Of a stretch of 64,000 nt of DNA, positions 8,080-15,809 are shown piece after piece; the stretch's first letter is position 1; each line of letters opens with the position of its first letter. The position numbers were made by a program, and so were the translations under genes. Below the pieces are notes generated by a model. It did not search any database, was not told the origin of the DNA, and worked only from the letters and a program-made list of their open reading frames with translations. The DNA is taken from the NCBI GenBank assembly GCA_966250325.1, contig CBINGY010000003.1, positions 62,001 through 126,000 on the forward strand, read 5' to 3'. The DNA is from Jiulongibacter sp966250325 (lineage in GTDB: Bacteria; Bacteroidota; Bacteroidia; Cytophagales; Spirosomataceae).

Positions 8080-9189
8080 TTATAGTTTCTGTTTTAAGCT
8101 TTTGGCTTCTTTGCTTACCCAGGCATATTCTGAATTATCTATCGCTTTATTGACAAAAACAGATGCCTTTGACTTCTCTCCCAGATTCATCCAGACTTTG
8201 GCAAGGGTAAGCTCGGCCATTGGTTTTAAATCTTTTGTAAAGTTACCTTCCGATTTCGATTGAAGTGATTTTTCCAGTGAATTTCGTGCTTCATTCAGTT
8301 TACCTTCTTTGAACTCTATCATGCCTTTGAATACCCAGTAGGCCATTTTATGATCTGTATAAGGCACTGCCGCAAGTTTGCTGTTCATTAGTTTGGCCTT
8401 TTCTGTTTCACCCGAGACCAGAAGTGCCTCTGTAAGTCTCATCGTGAAAAGGGGATTTTCCGGAAACTCCTGATGTAATGTTTTAAGGATTGAAAGGGCT
8501 TCTGCGTTTCTGTTTTCGTACTTCAGGCAAATTCCTGCAAGAAAATACCTGGCCTCCACCCCTGTAAATAGAGCCTTATTGCCGGCTTCTCGTAAATGGT
8601 TGAGGCCAGTTGTTTTATTTCCATTCCTGAAAAAATAGATGGCGGGCTTAATCTGAGGATGAGTTTCCGGGTATTGCACCCTATAAAAATTGTAGAGACC
8701 ACTCATAAACAGGAAGTCTGGAATTTTGGAGGTTAATTCAAAACCGTCTTTGAGGTAACCGTATGCATTTCTGGCTTCGATAGCGGCTTTCAGATAATCT
8801 TTACGGTGATGATAGACACGACTGATAGAGCCATGTGCCGATAAGAGGTAAAAGGTAGCTTCGTGCTTGTAAGCTTCATTGCGGTAAAGGGCTTCTGCGG
8901 CTGTTTTGCATTTCTGTAACACGGATAAATACCTCTGTGTGGCTTCTGGTGAGCTTTCGATCGGGTAGTTTTGCCAATAGATAACCTGTGATTGCAATAA
9001 ATAATTAACCGGATGGCTGGCATACTTTCTGGTTATTGGAGCCAGAATGGCGGCAGCTTCTTTAAACTGGAAGTTATAAATTTTTTCTATTCCGGCTTCT
9101 GCTATGCTTTTGGATGCAGCGTCTGAAAGAAACTGAGCATAGCCAGTTAATGATAGTAGTATAAGAAGAAAGATTCGAAAGATTATCAC
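8080..9189 (-). CDS. Secreted helical-repeat (TPR-like) protein
   Basis: About 369 residues: a signal peptide (VIIFRIFLLILLSLTGYAQ), then helical repeats resembling tetratricopeptide repeats, such as FKEAAAILAPI, LKAAIEARNAYGYL, EALSILKTLHQEFPENP and LNEARNSLEKSL. No catalytic motif is seen, so the role is probably protein-protein contact in the periplasm. The open frame extends to an ATG at 9240, but a 14-base-stem terminator (9203-9234) lies inside that extension, so I start at the GTG at 9189, directly before the signal peptide. It leads a two-gene unit with pyrC, with no evident functional link. Confidence 0.75.
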   Translation of the reverse strand: MIIFRIFLLILLSLTGYAQFLSDAASKSIAEAGIEKIYNFQFKEAAAILAPITRKYASHPVNYLLQSQVIYWQNYPIESSPEATQRYLSVLQKCKTAAEALYRNEAYKHEATFYLLSAHGSISRVYHHRKDYLKAAIEARNAYGYLKDGFELTSKIPDFLFMSGLYNFYRVQYPETHPQIKPAIYFFRNGNKTTGLNHLREAGNKALFTGVEARYFLAGICLKYENRNAEALSILKTLHQEFPENPLFTMRLTEALLVSGETEKAKLMNSKLAAVPYTDHKMAYWVFKGMIEFKEGKLNEARNSLEKSLQSKSEGNFTKDLKPMAELTLAKVWMNLGEKSKASVFVNKAIDNSEYAWVSKEAKSLKQKL

Positions 9190-9202
9190 ACCGCAAAAAT
9201 CA

Positions 9203-9234
9203 AAAAGCCTTTTCGGGTTACCGAAAAGGCTTTT
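9203..9234 (-). terminator. Terminator of the collagen-like lipoprotein gene
   Basis: A perfect 14-base stem (aaaagccttttcgg) with a 4-base loop, followed on the reverse strand by a T-rich tract, begins 20 bases after the stop codon of the upstream gene. It overlaps the longest possible reading of the next gene, which shows that reading to be too long. Confidence 0.9.
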
Positions 9235-9253
9235 GTTCAATTATTACTACTGC

Positions 9254-9901
9254 TTACAGTTTGTTAGGCATATCTACCTTTTGATTCAGGTAATTCATTA
9301 CCGCATCATAGTCAGAAGTTGAGATACCTGCTGCTTTCAATCCAGTATCAACAGTTTCTTCAATAACTACATACTTAATAGAAATATCGGAAGCAGGAGC
9401 AAATACAAATGAAACAGCACCCCCGGTGGCTACCGTTCTTTTTCTGTAGTACACATTCAGCTGACCAGCCTGCTCAGAAACTTCAACCCGCTCTTCTGAA
9501 CCAGAAATATCGGTAATAACAGACATAGGAAGCTGAACTTTTTCTTCGCCTTTCATAGCGTACACAAGTACGTGTCTGTCTGCTGTAATTTCAGCGTTTG
9601 GTATAGCTACAGCACCCCAAGAGCTGGTCGCTGCAGTTCCAAAGCTAGATCTTTCAACGATAGCCCAATCTGCAACAGCTATGGTATGCGTAAAAGAATG
9701 TACGTTTGAGTTTCCTGTGTCTCCTTTATCTCCTTTGTCTCCTTTGTCTCCTTTATCTCCCTTGGCTCCTGTGGCACCTGTAGCACCGGTTGGTCCGGTA
9801 GGTCCTACTTCACCCTGAGGACCAGTATCACCTTTACAAGAAACGAAAGCTACTGTGGATGCCAAAGCAAGCACGCTTAAAAGCCGGATTAATTTGTTCA
9901 T
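9254..9901 (-). CDS. Collagen-like lipoprotein
   Basis: A 215-residue secreted protein. The signal peptide ends in a lipobox (VAFVSC, Cys22). Thirteen Gly-X-Y triplets follow directly (about residues 24-63), from GDTGPQGEV through GATGAT and four GDK units to GDT. A compact beta-rich C-terminal domain of about 150 residues completes it. Bacterial collagen-like stalks form triple helices, so I infer a trimeric lipoprotein projecting from an outer or inner membrane leaflet. The globular domain is not recognised. It is monocistronic, closed by the hairpin at 9203-9234. The GDK units are encoded by a near-perfect 9-base tandem repeat that could vary in number. Confidence 0.85.
   Translation of the reverse strand: MNKLIRLLSVLALASTVAFVSCKGDTGPQGEVGPTGPTGATGATGAKGDKGDKGDKGDKGDTGNSNVHSFTHTIAVADWAIVERSSFGTAATSSWGAVAIPNAEITADRHVLVYAMKGEEKVQLPMSVITDISGSEERVEVSEQAGQLNVYYRKRTVATGGAVSFVFAPASDISIKYVVIEETVDTGLKAAGISTSDYDAVMNYLNQKVDMPNKL
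9720..9764 (-). repeat. 9-base tandem repeat, five copies, in collagen-like stalk
   Basis: The plus strand shows five consecutive copies of tctccttt(a/g), the last with one change. They encode successive Gly-Asp-Lys triplets on the reverse strand. The period of nine bases keeps frame, so slippage would lengthen or shorten the stalk without breaking the gene. Confidence 0.85.
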
Positions 9902-9980
9902 AATTCTAGTTTAATTTTATAATGACTTCTAGTTTACTAGCAATATTAGCTCAATTTGGACAACTTTGCAAACCATATGT

Positions 9981-10014
9981 TTTGATAATTTATTTTACGG
10001 TAGCCTTAAATTTG
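9981..10014 (+). promoter_or_regulatory. Candidate Bacteroidota promoter for the MazG-like gene
   Basis: TTTG at 9981-9984 and TAAATTTG at 10007-10014 match the -33 and -7 consensus with a 22-base spacer, slightly long. The predicted start, about 10021, lies 15 bases before the ATG at 10036 and downstream of the longer reading of that frame. Confidence 0.5.
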
Positions 10015-10035
10015 AGCCTGATAAACCAAACAAAA

Positions 10036-10503
10036 ATGCATTCACCAGATTCTCTTAATCAAGTAGCTGATTTTCACAAAACCTTCCACCATCCGATACT
10101 GGAAAGCCCTCAGATTCCTCCGAAAAACCGATGTGAGCTGAGAGTTGAACTCATTGCAGAGGAGCTTCGTGAACTTCAGGAGGCGATTGAGGATAATAAT
10201 ATCGTGGAGGTGGCAGACGCTCTGTGTGATATACAATATGTTTTATCAGGGGCCGTACTGGAGTTTGGTCTTGGGTCAAAATTCAAAGAACTTTTTGATG
10301 AGGTTCAACGCTCCAATATGAGTAAGGCATGTGCCAATGAAGAGGAAGCTATAGCTACAGTATCTCACTATACTGCCAAAGGAACAGAGTGTTATTACAA
10401 AAAGGACGGAGATAAGTTTCTGGTTTTCAGAAAAGGGGATAATAAAACCCTGAAAAGCGTCAATTACTCTCCTGCCGATCTGAAAACTATCGTGGAAAGA
10501 TAA
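10036..10503 (+). CDS. MazG-like nucleoside triphosphate pyrophosphohydrolase
   Basis: About 155 residues. The middle carries the alpha-helical MazG/HisE-type motif: EELRELQEAI, then EVADALCDIQYV, whose Glu and Asp residues normally bind the metals that hydrolyse (d)NTPs to monophosphates. The C-terminal 50 residues (CYYKKDGDKFLVFRKGDNKTLKS) form an extra basic domain I do not recognise. An in-frame extension back to 9922 encodes a hydrophobic leader, but a promoter candidate lies inside it, so I use the ATG at 10036. It is followed closely (10 bases) by the YggS-family gene. A role in nucleotide-pool clean-up is inference. Confidence 0.8.
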   Translation: MHSPDSLNQVADFHKTFHHPILESPQIPPKNRCELRVELIAEELRELQEAIEDNNIVEVADALCDIQYVLSGAVLEFGLGSKFKELFDEVQRSNMSKACANEEEAIATVSHYTAKGTECYYKKDGDKFLVFRKGDNKTLKSVNYSPADLKTIVER

Positions 10504-10513
10504 GGAGCTTGCT

Positions 10514-11173
10514 ATGGCAATCGCAGATGAAATAAAAAGTATTGAATCTCAAATAGATGGTAAAGCCAGACTTATCGCTGTATCCAAATTACAGTCTGAC
10601 GATAAGATTCTTCTGGCCTATGAGAGTGGTTTTAAGCGGTTTGGAGAAAACTATGTGCAGGAACTACAGGCAAAGTATGATCGGCTCCCCAAGGATATCG
10701 AATGGCACATGATAGGTCACTTGCAAAGTAATAAGGTGAAGTACATTGCCCCCTTTGTATCGATGATTCATTCGGTTGATTCTCTCAAATTGCTTTTGGA
10801 AATTGATAAACAGGCTGCTAAATATAACCGGATTATTCCTGTTTTGTTACAAATTCATATCGCTCAGGAAGAAACAAAAACTGGACTCTCAGAATCGGAG
10901 TTGTTTGAGATCCTGGATTATTGTAGTAAACAGAATCATCCTAACATTCTTTTAAAAGGCTTAATGGGAATGAGTACATTTACGGAGGATAAGAATGTGG
11001 TGAAGGCTGAATTTACTTCCCTTAAATTGCTGTTTGATAAAGTAAATAGTCATTATCCGGCATTTTCTATGACAGAGCTATCGATGGGAATGAGTGATGA
11101 CTGGCAACTGGCGGTGGAATCGGGTAGCACCTTAATTAGGGTAGGCTCTGCCATTTTTGGAAAAAGATCATGA
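10514..11173 (+). CDS. YggS/PLPBP-family pyridoxal-phosphate homeostasis protein
   Basis: A 219-residue member of the YggS (PROSC) family, a single-domain TIM barrel that binds pyridoxal 5'-phosphate without known catalysis and buffers vitamin B6 and amino-acid pools. Seen: the PLP lysine in AVSKLQ (Lys25), GENYVQEL, the IEWHMIGHLQSNKVKYI block, GLMGMSTF and the C-terminal LSMGMSDDWQLAVESGSTLIRVGSAIFG stretch (SMGMS...D and RVG are family signatures). It sits between the MazG-like gene and a DUF423 gene, whose ATG overlaps this stop codon (ATGA), so the three form an operon. Confidence 0.93.
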   Translation: MAIADEIKSIESQIDGKARLIAVSKLQSDDKILLAYESGFKRFGENYVQELQAKYDRLPKDIEWHMIGHLQSNKVKYIAPFVSMIHSVDSLKLLLEIDKQAAKYNRIIPVLLQIHIAQEETKTGLSESELFEILDYCSKQNHPNILLKGLMGMSTFTEDKNVVKAEFTSLKLLFDKVNSHYPAFSMTELSMGMSDDWQLAVESGSTLIRVGSAIFGKRS

Positions 11174-11538
11174 AGAATAAATTTTACATTTTAGGGGCAG
11201 TCATTGCAGCCCTGGGAGTGGCAATCGGAGCTTTCGGGGCTCATGCTCTTAAAGAAATGCTGGAATCAGCCGGCCGTGCAGATACCTTTGAAACTGCCGT
11301 GAAGTATCAGTTTTATCATGCTTTTGCTTTGCTGTTCGTGGGTTTTAGAGAGGAGAAAACAAAGAGCAGGCTGGTAATTTCTGCCGGTTATGCTTTCCTT
11401 GCCGGCATACTCATTTTCTGTGGTTCACTATATATGATCTGTTTCACCGGGAATACTATCTTCGGAGCATTTGCACCCATTGGCGGGGTGGCTTTTATAG
11501 CCGGTTGGGTCTTATTAGCACTTGATTTCAGAAATTAG
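11170..11538 (+). CDS. DUF423 family inner-membrane protein
   Basis: A 122-residue protein with four hydrophobic helices. The N-terminal block GVAIGAFGAHALKEML, the motif YQFYHAFALL and the C-terminal FAPIGGVAFIAGW are characteristic of the widespread DUF423 (YgdD-like) family of unknown function. It overlaps the YggS-type gene by four bases and ends one base before the end of the convergent kinase-like gene. Confidence 0.9.
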   Translation: MKNKFYILGAVIAALGVAIGAFGAHALKEMLESAGRADTFETAVKYQFYHAFALLFVGFREEKTKSRLVISAGYAFLAGILIFCGSLYMICFTGNTIFGAFAPIGGVAFIAGWVLLALDFRN

Positions 11539-11539
11539 A

Positions 11540-12562
11540 TCAGGCCAGAGTTAATCGTTTCAGATGAAGTTCCATGACTTCACCCATATTTTTGCATTTC
11601 GAGAATTCTGAAGTTTTGAAATGTTCATTGAGTTCCTTTTTGAGTTTTTGAAGATTTTCTTCAAGGTAATTGTGATCATTTTTCATAACTCTCATCAGGT
11701 CATTAATCCTAACCTTCTCAGATTTTGCCCGGTTGGCTATAAGTGACCGTTCCTCTTTTTGATATTGTCTGACAGACTCGGGCGTCATATACTTCATCCC
11801 AAGCTCAATTATCGGATTATTCTGTTTGAAATATTGCGGCATATACACCGATTTACTGCCTTCATAAGATTGCTGGTCAAAATCTATGGCTCTGATGCGA
11901 TAGTGAAAATCCTCAAAATCGGGTGTAACAATAATGACAAAATTAGACGAATGCATATCCCCTAGTAGCCTGGCAAAGCACCGCTCATTAAATTTTATGA
12001 ATTCTTTGGCCAATCGTATAGGGTTAAGGTTTTTGTCGCCGAGATGATATTCAAAAAATAGGTCGCCAGGGATTCCTGCAATATGCTCCTCCACCAGCGT
12101 ATCACTGAAAGTTTTGTAGTTGATCACATTAGGAGATAGCAAATGCTCCAGCTCCAGCCCGTAAACCCGTGATGAATCAGCGTTTTTTATGTAGAAGTAA
12201 TCGTAATTGTCATTTACTTTATTGATGATCCTTATTCTGAAAGGGAGTGTATTGGCATAGGTACAGGTATCCACACGGTCTACAACGAGGTGTTCGATGA
12301 CGGAGGCGTCTCCATCAGTCTTAAGATCAGCATATATAATTTTAAGGTTTTCATAAATCTCGCTGACATCCGAAGGCGAATAGGTAACAGATTCCCACAG
12401 CGTATCATTATTGTGTTTGTCCCGAAGAGAGATGCGGTTGTCAAAACGCAAAAGATCTGAATATTTGAGAGGTAGTTCCTTTTCCCGTCCATACTTGATA
12501 AGGTACTGTCTCAATTCCTGATTGATCTTGTAGGGTATCTTTTTTTTTGTAATTAGTGCCAT
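11540..12562 (-). CDS. Protein-kinase-fold orphan (APH/choline-kinase-like motifs)
   Basis: I do not know this family by name. The 340-residue protein carries, in kinase order, a strand with Lys (YFYIKNADS, Lys126), acidic helix residues (LELEH, Glu137/139), a linker-like LVEEHIAGIPGD (156-167), a catalytic-loop match GDMHSSN (201-207, Asp202 and Asn207) and a metal-binding DFD (227-229) in RAIDFDQQSYEG. The N-terminal 100 residues are a separate domain, and the C-terminus (270-330) is charged and helical. The layout resembles aminoglycoside-phosphotransferase or HipA-type kinases. The substrate is unknown. It stands alone, convergent with DUF423 with a one-base gap. Confidence 0.7.
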   Translation of the reverse strand: MALITKKKIPYKINQELRQYLIKYGREKELPLKYSDLLRFDNRISLRDKHNNDTLWESVTYSPSDVSEIYENLKIIYADLKTDGDASVIEHLVVDRVDTCTYANTLPFRIRIINKVNDNYDYFYIKNADSSRVYGLELEHLLSPNVINYKTFSDTLVEEHIAGIPGDLFFEYHLGDKNLNPIRLAKEFIKFNERCFARLLGDMHSSNFVIIVTPDFEDFHYRIRAIDFDQQSYEGSKSVYMPQYFKQNNPIIELGMKYMTPESVRQYQKEERSLIANRAKSEKVRINDLMRVMKNDHNYLEENLQKLKKELNEHFKTSEFSKCKNMGEVMELHLKRLTLA

Positions 12563-12777
12563 AGGGCCGGCGTGCTATAATTCTTAAGAATTTCTTAAAA
12601 TCTGAGGCCACATAAAATAAAGGCCGAAAACTTTAGTTATTGAATGAGCGGCTGGGATGCTTCCTGCGTAAGTTAATATACAGCATTTCTGCCTGAAACC
12701 CTTCCGGGGGTACAAGTTGGGAATAATTGCGTAATTTTGTAGTCCTTATATCCTAGATAACATTCAAAAAAACGAAA
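12563..12777. other. Divergent intergenic region without a gene
   Basis: About 215 bases separate two divergent genes. It contains a 10-base palindrome ttcttaagaa near 12582 and an exact -7-type box TAATTTTG at 12732-12739, 38 bases before the coiled-coil gene's ATG, but no convincing -33 element. I see no open frame or strong terminator. Confidence 0.4.
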
Positions 12778-13728
12778 ATGGAAAATTCTGAAAGAAACAA
12801 TAACTCGGCACTGAAGGCGGCTTTGGTACTGGCAGCAGCAGTGGCGGCGATCTTCGGGTACCTTTATTTCAAAGAACGGGGTAAGGTAGAGGAGAAAGTA
12901 GTAGAAGTAAGTGAGGTTAACCGGGAATTAATGCTCACCAGTTCGAAACTTGATTCGATCAGTACGCAGCTTGATGCCCGCATCGCCGAAATTACAGCCC
13001 TGGGAGGTCAGGTTGACGAACTTGAAGCACTGAAGGTTCAGCTTGAAAAAGACAAGAAGAATCTGATTTACTCTAAAAATGTGAGTCTGAAAGAGTATCA
13101 GGATAAAATCGCCTCGTACGAGCAGGCTTTGGTGAAAAAAGACGAAGAAATAGCCAAACTCAAAGAGGCTAATGTGATTCTTACCAGTGAAAATGAGACG
13201 CTTCTTACCCAGAAGGCCACTTTGGAAGGGGAGAAGGAGGTTTTGGAAACTACCAAAGCTCAACTGACAGACAGCGTTTATGCTGTGAATGTGAAGAATC
13301 AGGAGTTATCGGAGAAAGTGTCTCTTGCTTCTGCTCTTAAACCCATGAATTACTCGATTTCTGCGATTAACTCGCGTGGTAAAGAGCGAGATGGTGGTGA
13401 ATTTAAATCAAAGCGGGTAGATAAAATTAAGGTGGCCTTCAAACTGGCAGAGAACCCTCTTACCAAAAAGGAAAATAAGACCATTTATATGCGTCTGATG
13501 GATCCAAAAGGTGCCGTAATTTCAGATATGGCAACTGGTTCCGGCTCTTTCAATTTTGGTGGAAAGGAAATGGTTTATACAGCAAAACAAGCCGTTATGT
13601 TTACAAATAATGGTCAGACTGTCGATTTTATTTACGACAGAGGTAGTGCCTATGAGTCTGGTGATTATACAGCAGAGTTTTATTCTGAGGGATATCGCAT
13701 AGGTCAGACAACTTTCTCAATTAAGTAA
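12778..13728 (+). CDS. Membrane-anchored coiled-coil protein with C-terminal beta domain
   Basis: This 316-residue protein has one N-terminal membrane helix (ALKAALVLAAAVAAIFGYLYF, about 12-32). A long coiled coil follows to about residue 185, rich in Leu/Glu/Lys heptads. A C-terminal beta domain of about 120 residues (MNYSISAINSRGKERDGG..., ...YTAEFYSEGYRIGQTTFSIK) resembles an immunoglobulin-like sandwich. It probably spans from the inner membrane into the periplasm. No enzymatic motif is seen and I do not recognise a named family. It is monocistronic and followed by a strong terminator. Confidence 0.8.
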   Translation: MENSERNNNSALKAALVLAAAVAAIFGYLYFKERGKVEEKVVEVSEVNRELMLTSSKLDSISTQLDARIAEITALGGQVDELEALKVQLEKDKKNLIYSKNVSLKEYQDKIASYEQALVKKDEEIAKLKEANVILTSENETLLTQKATLEGEKEVLETTKAQLTDSVYAVNVKNQELSEKVSLASALKPMNYSISAINSRGKERDGGEFKSKRVDKIKVAFKLAENPLTKKENKTIYMRLMDPKGAVISDMATGSGSFNFGGKEMVYTAKQAVMFTNNGQTVDFIYDRGSAYESGDYTAEFYSEGYRIGQTTFSIK

Positions 13729-13746
13729 ATACCTATTGGTCGTTTA

Positions 13747-13780
13747 AAAAAAAGGAGTCTGCAACCAGACTCCTTTTTTT
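13747..13780 (+). terminator. Bidirectional terminator
   Basis: A perfect 14-base stem (aaaaaaaggagtct) with a 6-base loop lies between two convergent genes. The A and T runs on each side let it end both transcripts. Confidence 0.92.
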
Positions 13781-13800
13781 GTACAGAATGAATAATCTTT

Positions 13801-14820
13801 TCAGGATACGCCACCTTCCTGATATAACAATCGAATTAAAGTCTCACCAACGGCTTCCAGAGTGCCCTTGTCTATTGCATGGATGTTATCATCATGAGTA
13901 TGCCAATGATCAAAAAACGTCTTATTCCCTGATTTCAGGTCAATGATATCCACCATCGGAATTTTTCGGTTTATAATCACCGGCAAATGATCATCTGTAA
14001 TGCCTGGGCCATTCTGCTGGATAAAAATATTTCCAAAACCTGCCGAAGATGCAATCTGCCAAATTTTATTAACGATAGAGGGTGCCACCTGCATGGATGC
14101 CTGCTCCTTTAAAAAGGTGGCGTTTTTTGCCCCTACCATGTCAAGAAGTACGCCGTAAAAGGCTGAATAGTTTTCTTTATGCGGATTTTGCGACCAGTAC
14201 TCTGAGCCTAGTAGATAGCCTCCGTATTCGTTTATAGGGTTTCCTTTAAAATCATCGGGAGCACCGCCGTCTTCCGCATCAAAAAAGATAAAATCTATAC
14301 CAATGATGGGTTTCTCATTGCTGGCAGCAATACTGCGAGCAATTTCCATGAGCACCGCTACTCCACTGCCCCCGTCGTTTGCCCCTGGAATTGCCTCGGT
14401 TTGTTTTTCGTCATCCTGATCTGCCAGCTCGCGGGTATCCCAGTGAGCGGCGAGAATTACCCGTTTGGTTGCAGCCGGATTGAATGCGGCAATGATATTC
14501 CTGGCCGGCCTTTTCTCACCCTTATAAGAAAAGGCATCAAACGGTTGTTCAGTTACTTCGAGTCCAAATCGTTTCATTTCTTTAACCATCCAGTCTCCGC
14601 AAGCCTTGTGGCCTGGCGTGCCGGGTACGCGGGTTCCAAAACTTAATTGTTTCTCAATACCGCCAAATGCGGAGTCAGCATTAAAGTCGGGAGTTGAAAT
14701 TGTCTGGGTCTCTGGCTCGTTTTCGCTAGCTTGAGAGGAATTTTCCTTTGGATTACTATTGCATTGAAAAAGAGTAGCCGCCATAACTATCAGGGCGGTA
14801 ATTTTGAAAGTAAGCTTCAT
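13801..14820 (-). CDS. M28-family lipoprotein, glutaminyl-peptide cyclotransferase-like
   Basis: About 339 residues. I start at the ATG at 14820, which gives a clean lipoprotein signal (MKLTFKITALIVMAATLFQC, Cys20); the frame runs 15 codons further upstream. The catalytic domain has the zinc/acid motifs of M28-type glutaminyl cyclases: AAHWDTRE, GANDGGSGVAVLMEIAR, FIFFDAEDGG, LLDMVGAKN and the late His in FFDHWHTHDDNIHAID. Such enzymes convert N-terminal Gln to pyroglutamate; in Bacteroidota they are often periplasmic and may protect exported proteins whose mature N-terminus is Gln. An aminopeptidase role cannot be excluded. Confidence 0.87.
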   Translation of the reverse strand: MKLTFKITALIVMAATLFQCNSNPKENSSQASENEPETQTISTPDFNADSAFGGIEKQLSFGTRVPGTPGHKACGDWMVKEMKRFGLEVTEQPFDAFSYKGEKRPARNIIAAFNPAATKRVILAAHWDTRELADQDDEKQTEAIPGANDGGSGVAVLMEIARSIAASNEKPIIGIDFIFFDAEDGGAPDDFKGNPINEYGGYLLGSEYWSQNPHKENYSAFYGVLLDMVGAKNATFLKEQASMQVAPSIVNKIWQIASSAGFGNIFIQQNGPGITDDHLPVIINRKIPMVDIIDLKSGNKTFFDHWHTHDDNIHAIDKGTLEAVGETLIRLLYQEGGVS

Positions 14821-14909
14821 CTTCCTATTTTTGATCACTATTTGTACCTGTTTAAGGGCAGACAAATAAACAAAGGTTAATACCTGCTTTTCTAATAAAC
14901 CGAAAAAAA

Positions 14910-15734
14910 ATGAAAAAATTACTAACAGGCGGTGCTGTCTGCATGGTCTTTATTTCACTGACATCATTCAAAGATTTGCCTTCTGAAACTCGTGCTCTGA
15001 GGTATGTCAATTATTCAATTTTTGGGTCTAAATATGCAGATACTCCTATTTTAGATGAGCAACTGAAGGGGCATGTTTATTATGTGGTGAGCGGCCACGG
15101 CGGGCCAGACCCCGGTGCCATGACCAAGAAAGGGGATCAGTGGATCAGTGAAGATGAATATGCCTACGATGTAAGCTTGCGTATAGCCAGAAATCTCATC
15201 ACACACAGTGCCAAGGTATACATGATTACCCGTGATGAAAATGACGGAATACGGGATGAAGAGCTCCTCGAAATGGACAAAGATGAAACGGTCTGGGGAG
15301 GTTTAACCATGCCGCTCAATCAGCGGGAGAGGCTGGCTCAGCGTACAGATATTATCAACAAATTATATCGTGAAAATCAGGCAAAAGGTTACAAAGTTCA
15401 ACGTACCCTTGAAACGCATATTGATTCGCGGTATGAAGACAAAAAAGTGGACGTATTCTTCTATTTTAATCCGGGAAGCACCCTGGGGGAATCACTGGCA
15501 CAGAATATTTATTCCACGGTGAAAAGTGAATATGAAGAGCACCAGAATGGACGCGGCTATGAAGGAGTGGTGCATTCTAGAAATTTATGGATGCTAAGAG
15601 AAAGTATTCCTACGACAGTGTATGTAGAGCTGGGCAATATTTCAAATAGCTTTGATCAGAAGCGTCTGCTTTTGCCAAACAACCGGCAGGCACTGGCTAA
15701 CTGGATGGTTCAGGGCATCTTGCAAGCTCCCTGA
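14910..15734 (+). CDS. N-acetylmuramoyl-L-alanine amidase (Amidase_3 type)
   Basis: A 274-residue protein with an N-terminal hydrophobic signal (about residues 1-20). It shows the Amidase_3 zinc site and catalytic residues: SGHGGPDPGAM (first His), an acidic ligand in ISEDEYAYDV, ETHIDSR (second His) and VYVELGNISN with the catalytic Glu. These enzymes cut the amide between MurNAc and the stem peptide during cell separation or recycling. The usual HxN after the second zinc His reads HID here, a mild departure. Divergent from the cyclotransferase gene; the glycosyltransferase operon follows after 75 bases with its own promoter candidate. Confidence 0.85.
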   Translation: MKKLLTGGAVCMVFISLTSFKDLPSETRALRYVNYSIFGSKYADTPILDEQLKGHVYYVVSGHGGPDPGAMTKKGDQWISEDEYAYDVSLRIARNLITHSAKVYMITRDENDGIRDEELLEMDKDETVWGGLTMPLNQRERLAQRTDIINKLYRENQAKGYKVQRTLETHIDSRYEDKKVDVFFYFNPGSTLGESLAQNIYSTVKSEYEEHQNGRGYEGVVHSRNLWMLRESIPTTVYVELGNISNSFDQKRLLLPNNRQALANWMVQGILQAP

Positions 15735-15747
15735 TTTCCGGGCCTTC

Positions 15748-15778
15748 ATTGCCCATAAATTGTAATTTTTTAACTTTG
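15748..15778 (+). promoter_or_regulatory. Candidate promoter of the glycosyltransferase operon
   Basis: ATTG at 15748-15751 (one change from TTTG), a 19-base spacer and an exact TAACTTTG at 15771-15778 match the Bacteroidota promoter. The predicted start near 15785 lies 25 bases before the first ATG. Confidence 0.55.
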
Positions 15779-15809
15779 GGGCCAAACACGAGTCAACAAG
15801 CAGGAATCA

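Noticed and set aside
9720..9764. Short tandem repeat that could suggest a CRISPR-like array
   Set aside because: The 9-base period keeps frame and encodes Gly-Asp-Lys units of a collagen-like protein; there are no spacers.
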